Below are positions 58,608-64,000 of a stretch of DNA of 64,000 nt, piece after piece (the stretch's first letter is position 1; each line of letters begins with the position of its first letter). Below the pieces are notes generated by a model. The model made no database searches. It saw only the letters and a program-made list of their open reading frames with translations, and was not told where the DNA came from. Made by a program: the position numbers and the translations under genes. Origin of the DNA: Myxococcales bacterium (GTDB taxonomy: Bacteria; Myxococcota_A; Polyangia; Nannocystales; Nannocystaceae); the NCBI GenBank assembly GCA_020633335.1, contig JACKDU010000004.1, positions 558,001 through 622,000 of the forward strand. Reading direction: 5' to 3'.

Positions 58608-59438
58608 CTACTTCTTGCCGGCCTCGATCTTGTCGATCCGGGCCTCGAGCGCCCGGATCCTCGCCTGGACGTCGGCGTGCTCGCTCGACTTCTGCCAGTC
58701 GGGGACGAGCTGGCCCATCTGCTCGTCGTACTGCCCGTACATGATCTTGGCCTTGCGGAGGCGCTCGGTCTCGGGGGTCAGCTCGTAGCTCTTCTCGTAG
58801 ACCACCGCGAGGTTGAAGATCACGTTGGTGAGGATCTCCGCGGTGTCGGCCGAGGGGGCCGACCGGATCAGCTCGTAGGCCTCGCGGAACTTCGAGATCG
58901 CGAGGTCGTAGTCGGCGAGCTCGAAGGCCTTCTGGCCCTCGCCAAAGAGGGTGCGGGCGCGGGCGAAGGCCTCGTCGGCGTCCGCCGGCGGCGCCTCGGG
59001 CTCGGGCTCCGGGGTCGGCGGGGCGACGGCCTCGTCGCCGGGCTTGGGCTCGGGCGGCCGCAGGTGAGCCTGGCCGCGGGGCCCGCTGGCGGCGAGGAGC
59101 CAGCCGCCGGTGAGGTTGTCGGGGTCGCCGTCGCGGCGGAGCTTGACGATGGCGTCGCGCTCGACCGCCATCTTCGCCCGCACCTGCTCGCCGTCCGGCC
59201 AGGTGGCGACGATCTGGGCCTGGAGCCCCTCCTTGATCGACCAGCGGTTGCCGCGGGCGGGCGCGTCGTTGACGATCACCACCGCGTCGCCGGGCTCGGT
59301 CTCCACCTTGATGACCGCCCGGTTGCAGCCGGCGACGCCGAGGGCCAGGGCCAGGGCCAGGATTTGGGTGACCCCCACCGCGAGGGCCGACGCCCCGCGG
59401 GGGACCGCTCGCTCGCCTCGCTCGCCTCGCGCGCCCAT
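58608..59438 (-). CDS. Lipoprotein with TPR-like helical domain
   Basis: About 276 residues from ATG 59438, which has a TATCCT box ten bases upstream. Lipobox GVAGC (Cys about 37). A PEGA-like beta segment (IKVETEPGDAVVIVNDAPARGNRWSI) is followed by a Pro/Glu linker and TPR-like helices (FARARTLFGEGQKAFELADYDLAISKFREAYELI, ILTNVIFNLAVVYEKSYELT), and a coiled-coil end. Envelope scaffold; specific role unknown. Divergent from the DUF1415 gene with which it shares a symmetric promoter. Confidence 0.78.
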   Translation of the reverse strand: MGARGERGERAVPRGASALAVGVTQILALALALGVAGCNRAVIKVETEPGDAVVIVNDAPARGNRWSIKEGLQAQIVATWPDGEQVRAKMAVERDAIVKLRRDGDPDNLTGGWLLAASGPRGQAHLRPPEPKPGDEAVAPPTPEPEPEAPPADADEAFARARTLFGEGQKAFELADYDLAISKFREAYELIRSAPSADTAEILTNVIFNLAVVYEKSYELTPETERLRKAKIMYGQYDEQMGQLVPDWQKSSEHADVQARIRALEARIDKIEAGKK

Positions 59439-59448
59439 GGACCGCCGT

Positions 59449-59458
59449 AGGATACACT
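59449..59458. promoter_or_regulatory. Overlapping symmetric divergent -10 boxes
   Basis: The 10 bases AGGATACACT contain TATCCT on the minus strand (59454-59449) and TACACT on the plus strand (59453-59458). Each lies exactly ten bases from its own start codon (59438 and 59469). Polymerases could not occupy both at once, so the two genes are probably expressed alternately or balanced. Confidence 0.55.
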
Positions 59459-59468
59459 GGTCGCCGCC

Positions 59469-60239
59469 ATGGGAGAAAGCGACGAGGCCCCCGGGGGCGC
59501 GGATGAGCGGGCGGCCGAGCGGGCGGCGATCACCGCCCTGCATGAGCGCTACCTCCGCGAGGTCGTGGAGGAGCTCAACCTCTGCCCCTTCGCGCGCCGC
59601 TCCCGCGAGCAGGGCAGGGTCGAGCGCCCCCTCTTCGACCTCCGCGCGGGCGAGGTGAGCGCGGGCGCCTGCGCCGACGCCCTCGCCGAGGTCAGCCGCG
59701 CCAACCCGGCGGTCGAGGTGGTCCTCCTGACCTTCATCACCCCGCCCGGCCACGCCTGGGGCGACCCCGAGGGCTTCGACCTCCACGTCCGCGCGCTCCG
59801 GGACGCCTACGAGGCCGCCTACCAGAAGCCCGGCCGCGGCCCCCGCTACTACATGGTCGCCTTCCACCCGGCCTACACGCCGCGGGATCCGAGGCGGCCG
59901 ATCACCCAGGACACCCTGGTGCCGCTGATCCGCCGGACCCCCGATCCGGTGATCCAGTGCATCCGCGCCGATCTCCTCGACGGCTTCCGCAAGCAGGCGC
60001 AGGCGGTCGCCGAGGCGCGCTTCCGCGCCGAGATCGCCAAGCTCGGGCCCGAGCTCCAGGCGCTCCTCGCCCACGCGGTCCAGCCGGATCCCGAGCTCTC
60101 CTCCGACATCGCCCGCAGCAACTACGAGAGCGTCGGCGCCGGCGAGGGGCGCGAGGACTTCGAGCGGCGGATCGCCGGGCTCCTCGAGGCCCGCCGTCGG
60201 ATCGATCGCGGCGACGGCGACGACGACGGCGACGGCTAG
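59469..60239 (+). CDS. DUF1415-family protein
   Basis: Protein of 256 residues. The signature YLREVVEELNLCPFARRSREQGRVE near 28-52, with a conserved Cys, matches DUF1415. Other family segments: VEVVLLTFITPP, RYYMVAFHPAYTP, LVPLIRRTPDPVIQCIRADLLD. Soluble, no signal peptide; the acidic DG tail is unusual. Biochemical function is unknown. It has the very short leader described for its promoter. Confidence 0.85.
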   Translation: MGESDEAPGGADERAAERAAITALHERYLREVVEELNLCPFARRSREQGRVERPLFDLRAGEVSAGACADALAEVSRANPAVEVVLLTFITPPGHAWGDPEGFDLHVRALRDAYEAAYQKPGRGPRYYMVAFHPAYTPRDPRRPITQDTLVPLIRRTPDPVIQCIRADLLDGFRKQAQAVAEARFRAEIAKLGPELQALLAHAVQPDPELSSDIARSNYESVGAGEGREDFERRIAGLLEARRRIDRGDGDDDGDG

Positions 60240-60270
60240 CCGCCGGCGCTCCGCGGGGCGCCTCGTCGGC

Positions 60271-60288
60271 CTGTCTATTGAGACATAT
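60271..60288. repeat. TGTCTATTGAGACA motif, copy 2
   Basis: TGTCT and AGACA form a perfect 5-bp dyad around ATTG, 32 bases after the DUF1415 stop. Over 18 positions it agrees with the 19270-19287 motif at 13. It may be a binding site or small hairpin. Confidence 0.35.
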
Positions 60289-60418
60289 TCAAGGACCCCG
60301 CGGCGGCTCGCCGATCGCGTCGGCGATTCTCGCGTCGCTCGCCGGGGGGCGCCCGGCGACAGGGGAATCCCCGCCCTCGGCCCTGGCCCGCATGCGCGCC
60401 GTCGCGCTCCGACGTGGC

Positions 60419-60436
60419 ATGTCCCAAAGAACATGT
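60419..60436. repeat. ATGTCCCAAAGAACATGT motif, copy 3
   Basis: Eighteen-base dyad (CATGT/ACATG arms) 72-89 bases before the IgGFc-binding-like lipoprotein gene. It shares ATGTCC and ACATGT, with an AAGA centre, with copy 1. Apart from this motif and copy 2, bases 60240-60507 hold no supported gene. Confidence 0.4.
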
Positions 60437-60507
60437 ATCCAGCGACGCGCGCCGCCGCGCGCCGCCGAAGAGTGACAGCGGGGCGCCTCCTGCGAGAAGA
60501 TGCCCGG

Positions 60508-62493
60508 ATGGACGATTGCAAGATTCGTGGCTCCTACCTTGGCCTCCGTGGGCTCGCCTCCCTCTCCGCGCTGGCGCTGGCGCTCGGCGCCTGCAGCGGC
60601 GACGACGTCACCGGCGGCACTGACACCGCGTCGTCGGACACGGCGTCGTCGGTGACCGCGACGACGACCGCGACCGCGACCGCGACCGCGACCGCGACCG
60701 CGACGATGTCGGGCACCGACACCAACGGGATGACCAGCTCCGAGAGCGACGCGACCACCGACCCGACCGCGACGACCTCGGGCCCGACCACCGACCCGAC
60801 GGCGACGACCTCGGGACCGACCACTGACTCGAGCACCACCGACTCGAGCTCGTCCACGAGCGGGGTCTCCTGCGTCGAGGGCGAGATCGTCTGCGAGGGG
60901 AACACGGCCCAGACCCTCGACGCCCAGTGCAACGTGATCGGCGAGGAGGTCTGCGAGGAGAGCTGCTCCGACGGGGTCGGCTGCGTCCTCTGCGTCCCCG
61001 GCGAGGCGAGCTGCAACGGCAACGTCTCGCAGATCTGCGCCGACGACGGAATGAGCTTCAAGAGCGAGGTCTGCGACGACCTCCAGGGCGTGATGTGCGA
61101 CGAGAACTCCGGCAAGTGCGTCGGCGCCTGCGCGGCCGACACCCTCGGCCTGAGCTACATCGGCTGCGACTACTACCCCGCGACCCTCTCCAACCTCCAC
61201 GAGACCCAGCCCTGGGTCTTCAACTACGCGGTCGTCGTCGCCAACACCAGCGACAACAACGCGACCATCACGATCACCCGCGGCGGCAACGTCGTGAAGA
61301 ACGACATGGTCGGCCCGAACACCGCCAAGGTGATCACCCTCCCCTACGTCAACGAGCTCTCGAAGTCGACGATCAACGACTCCGGCCCCTCGCTGGTGGT
61401 CAAGGACGGCGCCTACCGCCTCCGCTCCAACAACCCGGTGACCGTCTACCAGTACGAGCCGCTCGAGTACAAGGTCGGCAACTCGTTCTCCTTCACCAAC
61501 GACGCCTCGCTCCTCCTCCCGGTCAACACCTGGACCGGCAATTACATCGTCGCCTCGCGCAACCACTGGCCGATCCAGACCTTCAACCTCCCGGGCTGGT
61601 ACGCGGTGATCGCCAGTCAGGACGGGACCACCGTCAACCTCACCCCGTCGGCGACCGGCGGCCTGGTGGCCGCGGGCGGCGGGGTCGCGGGCAACGGCAC
61701 CGGCCAGGTGATGCTCGACGAGGGCGACGTCCTCGAGGTCTTCACGGTCTCCGGCGGCGGGGTGCCGGACGCCTCCGACCTCACCGGGACGATCATCCAG
61801 GCAGACAAGCCGGTCTCGGTCTTCGGCGGCCACAAGTGCACCCAGATCCCGGTCGGCACCCAGGCCTGCGACCGCCTCGAGGAGGCGATGCTGCCGATCG
61901 AGACCCTCTCGAAGAAGTACATCATCACCCCGCCGCTGATCCCGACCGGCGGCAACACGCCGAAGCCGCAGATGGTCCGGGTGATCGCCACCGAGGACGC
62001 GACCGCGCTGATGTACGACCCGCCGCAGAACGGCGCGCCGGCGATGCTCGCCAAGGCCGGCGACTACGCCGAGATCGCCAAGACCGGCGCCGACTTCGAG
62101 ATCGCGTCGGACAAGAAGATCATGGTCGCCCAGTACATGCAGGGCCAGGGCGCCGGCGGCAACTCGGGCGATCCGGCGATGGCCCTGGCGGTCGCCACGG
62201 ATCAGTACCGCTCGAGCTATTTGATCCACGCGCCGACCAACTACGAGTCGAACTACGTGAACATCACCGCGCCGATGGGCGCGACCGTCAACCTCGACGG
62301 TATGGCGGTCGGCGGCTTCGTGGCGATCGGCAACACCGGGTATGGCGTCGCCCGGGTCAAGCTCAACAACAACGGGGACGGGAATCACACCTTCGATGGG
62401 AATCAGCCCTTTGGGGTGTCGATCTATGGGTATGGTCAGTACACGTCGTACTGGTACCCGGGCGGGCTCGACCTCGAGATCCTGCCGCAGTAA
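60508..62493 (+). CDS. IgGFc-binding-like surface lipoprotein
   Basis: About 661 residues from ATG 60508. Lipobox LGAC (Cys about 24). A Thr/Ser/Ala-rich linker (about 25-120) contains a run of TA repeats encoded by GACCGC units, then two DTDS-type repeats (TATTSGPTTDP). A Cys-rich spacer (SCVEGEIVCEGNTAQTLDAQ and on) leads to a large beta-rich domain (about 215-661) resembling the IgGFc-binding protein N-terminal family: WVFNYAVVVANTSDNNATITI, PVTVYQYEPLEY, YIVASRNHWP, KPVSVFGGHKCTQIP. Probably an adhesin on the cell surface. A bulged hairpin follows. Confidence 0.85.
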   Translation: MDDCKIRGSYLGLRGLASLSALALALGACSGDDVTGGTDTASSDTASSVTATTTATATATATATATMSGTDTNGMTSSESDATTDPTATTSGPTTDPTATTSGPTTDSSTTDSSSSTSGVSCVEGEIVCEGNTAQTLDAQCNVIGEEVCEESCSDGVGCVLCVPGEASCNGNVSQICADDGMSFKSEVCDDLQGVMCDENSGKCVGACAADTLGLSYIGCDYYPATLSNLHETQPWVFNYAVVVANTSDNNATITITRGGNVVKNDMVGPNTAKVITLPYVNELSKSTINDSGPSLVVKDGAYRLRSNNPVTVYQYEPLEYKVGNSFSFTNDASLLLPVNTWTGNYIVASRNHWPIQTFNLPGWYAVIASQDGTTVNLTPSATGGLVAAGGGVAGNGTGQVMLDEGDVLEVFTVSGGGVPDASDLTGTIIQADKPVSVFGGHKCTQIPVGTQACDRLEEAMLPIETLSKKYIITPPLIPTGGNTPKPQMVRVIATEDATALMYDPPQNGAPAMLAKAGDYAEIAKTGADFEIASDKKIMVAQYMQGQGAGGNSGDPAMALAVATDQYRSSYLIHAPTNYESNYVNITAPMGATVNLDGMAVGGFVAIGNTGYGVARVKLNNNGDGNHTFDGNQPFGVSIYGYGQYTSYWYPGGLDLEILPQ

Positions 62494-62495
62494 GA

Positions 62496-62563
62496 GCTCC
62501 CCCAGACGCCCCAGAACCGCTTGATCGGCTGCAGTTGCACGAATTCGGGCGTTCTGGGGGAGC
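62496..62563 (+). terminator. Long-loop hairpin after the adhesin-like gene
   Basis: GCTCCCCCAGACGCCC (62496-62511) pairs with GGGCGTTCTGGGGGAGC (62547-62563), one bulged base, 35-base loop, directly after the stop. Probable terminator. Confidence 0.55.
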
Positions 62564-62662
62564 GGAACGCCGGGCCCTCGCGGAGCCCATGACGCCCCGG
62601 GAGGGCCCGGCGAGCGTGTCGCATGGAGGCGCAGGCCCCGCCGCCCACCGCATTTCAGGCCC

Positions 62663-62691
62663 TTGACATCATACCGTCGTCGTTATAAGGT
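62663..62691 (+). promoter_or_regulatory. Sigma-70-type promoter of the HigBA-like unit
   Basis: TTGACA at 62663-62668 is a perfect -35 box; TATAAG/TAAGGT follows at 62684-62691 (15 or 17 bases). It is followed by GGGAGGAAGG, a strong ribosome site, before the broken toxin gene. Confidence 0.6.
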
Positions 62692-62722
62692 CTCTCGTCC
62701 CTGGTAGCAGGGAGGAAGGCAA

Positions 62723-63068
62723 GTGCAGAGAGGCGCAAAGCCGGGCACGAAAGTAATTTCTACCCCATCAAGAGAGGAGGCATCCAAGAGTACATCGACC
62801 AACTTGACCCCAAACTCGCCGCTGCCGTCGTTGCCGCGCTCGTAGACATCGAGCGCCATGGAATCGCTGCGGGAACCGGCGTCGGATACGAGACCAAGAA
62901 GCTTGACTCCACCATCTGGGAGATCAAGATCAAAACCAGCGATTCCTCTACGCTCACTCCAACGCGCGGGAGATCACCATTCTGGCCGCCTTCCGAAAAG
63001 AGACCAGAAAGACTCCCAAAGATGCACTGCGGCTCGCGCATCATCGCGCTCGCAGACTCAGACCATAG
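62723..63068 (+). pseudogene. HigB/RelE (Gp49-like) toxin gene with frameshifts
   Basis: Three frames together spell a phage Gp49/HigB-like toxin. After GTG 62723 (GGGAGG about 8 bases upstream) the first frame must shift by one base near 62757 to reach FYPIKRGGIQEYIDQLDPKL and IWEIKIKT. A second shift near 62938 leads to FLYAHSNAREITILAAFRKE and TRKTPKDALRLAHHRARRL, ending at TAG 63066. The second break is clear; the first could instead be a lost start codon. Without repair no full toxin can be made. Sequencing error at these sites cannot be ruled out. Confidence 0.7.
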
Positions 63069-63115
63069 GGCCTAGAGCCTTTTCGTGCGGCGCAGCCTGC
63101 TGCACCAGCGCAAGT

Positions 63116-63442
63116 ATGTTCCCGTATGTCTGCTCCCACAGACAGTCGCCATCTGACCTCGAGACGTACGCCCAGCAGCGTGCCCGTCGAGATCCCGCGT
63201 GCACGAACCACCTCAAATGCGAGGTGTTCAAGCTCACCGTCGCCCGTCAAGTTCGAGCGCTTCGAGAGTCACGCAATGTGACTCAGCAAGAACTTGCAGA
63301 ACGTGTCGGCACCAAACAGCCATCAATCGCGCGCCTCGAGAGCGGTCGTGTGGTGCCGCGGCTCGATCTTCTCCTGAAGATCGCTATCGCCCTCGACTCA
63401 GAACTCGTCCTCAACTTCGAGGATCTTCCGAAACCGGTCTAG
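63116..63442 (+). CDS. XRE-family antitoxin (HigA-like)
   Basis: About 108 residues from ATG 63116; the frame is open further upstream through the toxin gene. The C-terminal helix-turn-helix is typical of Cro/CI-type HigA: VTQQELAERVGTKQPSIARLESGRVVPRLDLLLKIAIALD. It lies 47 bases after the toxin stop, in the toxin-first order of higBA. It would bind the operon promoter and the toxin. As the toxin is broken, the antitoxin is an orphan here. A clear terminator follows. Confidence 0.8.
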   Translation: MFPYVCSHRQSPSDLETYAQQRARRDPACTNHLKCEVFKLTVARQVRALRESRNVTQQELAERVGTKQPSIARLESGRVVPRLDLLLKIAIALDSELVLNFEDLPKPV

Positions 63443-63459
63443 ACCACGGATGCTGATAC

Positions 63460-63502
63460 GAGGGGGAGGGGAGACCGCCCCTCCCCCTCACTCTTTTCTT
63501 CG
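63460..63502 (+). terminator. Rho-independent terminator after the antitoxin gene
   Basis: GAGGGGGAGGGG pairs perfectly with CCCCTCCCCCTC across a 6-base loop, followed by ACTCTTTTCTTC. The best terminator in the window; bases 63503-63639 hold nothing else recognisable. Confidence 0.85.
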
Positions 63503-63639
63503 GGTCAGAGGGGTGATCGCGTACGCCCGCTCATGTCGTCGCCCGAGGCGACACGCGCCGTACTCGACTTCCCCGTCGACCTCACCGGAGCGCGGCCGAC
63601 CGCGCGAAGAGCCGCCGTCTCGAGTTCACGCTACCCCAT

Positions 63640-64000
63640 TCAGCCACGCCGCACCGCCAGGAACCACCGCCCCCGGAGGAAGCTGGCGGGCTCGCCATCC
63701 GCCATGAACACGAAGGTCATCGCCCCGAGCTCCGACCGACCACGGACGCGAAAGCGGTGATCGCCGAGGTGCTCGAGCACGAGCGGCGCAGCCGCTACGA
63801 GCGGCGCGGTGATCGTCAGCTCACCGCCCTCGGCCCGGACCGCGACCCCGAGCTCGAGATCGCCGATCACGTAGTCGCCGACGTAGCGCGCGGGCGCGGC
63901 CATCGGCGCCGGCGCCTCGGGGCCGACGCCGAGGAGGTCGTGGAGGGCGGCGGCGAGCGTCGCCCGCAGGTGGACGCCGGCGTTGGCGAGGACGACCACC
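63640..64000 (-). CDS. C-terminal end of a beta-lactamase-type serine hydrolase, partial
   Basis: At least 120 C-terminal residues; the N-terminal catalytic part is beyond the right edge. MVVLANAG followed by a helix (LRATLAAALHDLLG) is typical of the end of the class C beta-lactamase/penicillin-binding-like domain. Then a beta-rich tail (ARYVGDYVIGDLELGVAV, HRFRVRG, MTFVFMADGEPASFLRG) resembles the small lipocalin-like domain found after many such hydrolases. Catalytic motifs cannot be seen in this window. Confidence 0.65.
   Translation of the reverse strand, partial: VVVLANAGVHLRATLAAALHDLLGVGPEAPAPMAAPARYVGDYVIGDLELGVAVRAEGGELTITAPLVAAAPLVLEHLGDHRFRVRGRSELGAMTFVFMADGEPASFLRGRWFLAVRRG

Noticed and set aside
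60655..60705. Short tandem repeat considered as a CRISPR-like array
   Set aside because: Simple GACCGC hexamer without spacers, lying inside a coding linker.

Overview
The window looks like chromosome from a very high-GC predatory or gliding deltaproteobacterium, most likely a myxobacterium of the Nannocystaceae type. This rests on strong G/C third-position bias, many lipoproteins with acidic Ser/Thr/Pro linkers, an eight-copy Myxococcales-type CxDGxxxxGExCDDGN disulfide repeat with a MYXO-CTERM-like tail, several Ser/Thr kinases (one with WD40 repeats), an FHA-AAA+ regulator and very large multidomain fusions. No rRNA, tRNA or CRISPR array was seen. Species assignment is inference.

Layout. 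0-7 kb: edge of a lipoprotein gene; an ECF sigma factor overlapping a WD40 kinase; an excisionase/integrase module; a 5'-truncated fibrinogen-like gene. 7-12.6 kb: a FAAL-ACP-reductase-diiron oxygenase fusion overlapping a sulfotransferase gene, probably a lipid-modifying pathway. 12.7-18.6 kb (minus): an OmpL-like barrel, a HEAT/metzincin/tail-fibre-like operon, a Kelch lipoprotein and a small membrane protein. 18.7-21.7 kb: small genes and a reduced kdp locus (kdpF-kdpD-kdpE with no kdpABC). 21.9-24.7 kb: a VWA/disulfide-repeat/MYXO-CTERM surface protein. 24.7-28.9 kb: a scrambled, less GC-rich accessory stretch with a 105-bp direct repeat, a broken copy of the 3' end of the CHAT gene, and an IS3-type element that interrupts a lipoprotein gene and whose removal restores the frame exactly. 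28.9-33 kb: an amidase / alpha-beta hydrolase / CHAT protease fusion. 33.3-38 kb: a small secreted protein, an FHA-AAA+ regulator without a recognisable GAFTGA loop, and a kinase-globin-hydrolase-pseudocyclase fusion. 38.3-39.5 kb: an outer-membrane barrel. 39.7-41.7 kb: a translationally coupled three-gene operon (TIGR04255-like, membrane-anchored partner, HEPN-like) resembling a toxin-antitoxin or defence unit. 41.9-46.9 kb: two paralogous lipoproteins facing each other around a GT39-like transferase and a PA14-like membrane protein. 47.7-58.5 kb (minus): seven codirectional genes: POT transporter, small-molecule kinase, ICMT-like methyltransferase, tandem ATP-grasp ligase, DmpA-like peptidase, CBS protein, and a self-contained IDO-like / NADPH-flavin reductase / cytochrome b5 fusion. 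58.6-64 kb: two genes sharing a symmetric divergent promoter, a large IgGFc-binding-like lipoprotein, a HigBA-like pair with a frameshifted toxin, and the edge of a serine hydrolase gene.

Several genes have a TAnnnT box 6-13 bases before the start codon, so leaderless or near-leaderless mRNAs are probably common here. Starts were moved from the longest frame where a signal peptide, Shine-Dalgarno site, overlap with the preceding stop or such a box supported it. The strongest candidates for undescribed biology are the IDO-reductase-b5 fusion, the kinase-globin-hydrolase fusion, the amidase-hydrolase-CHAT fusion, the FAAL-reductase-diiron/sulfotransferase pair and the TIGR04255-HEPN operon.
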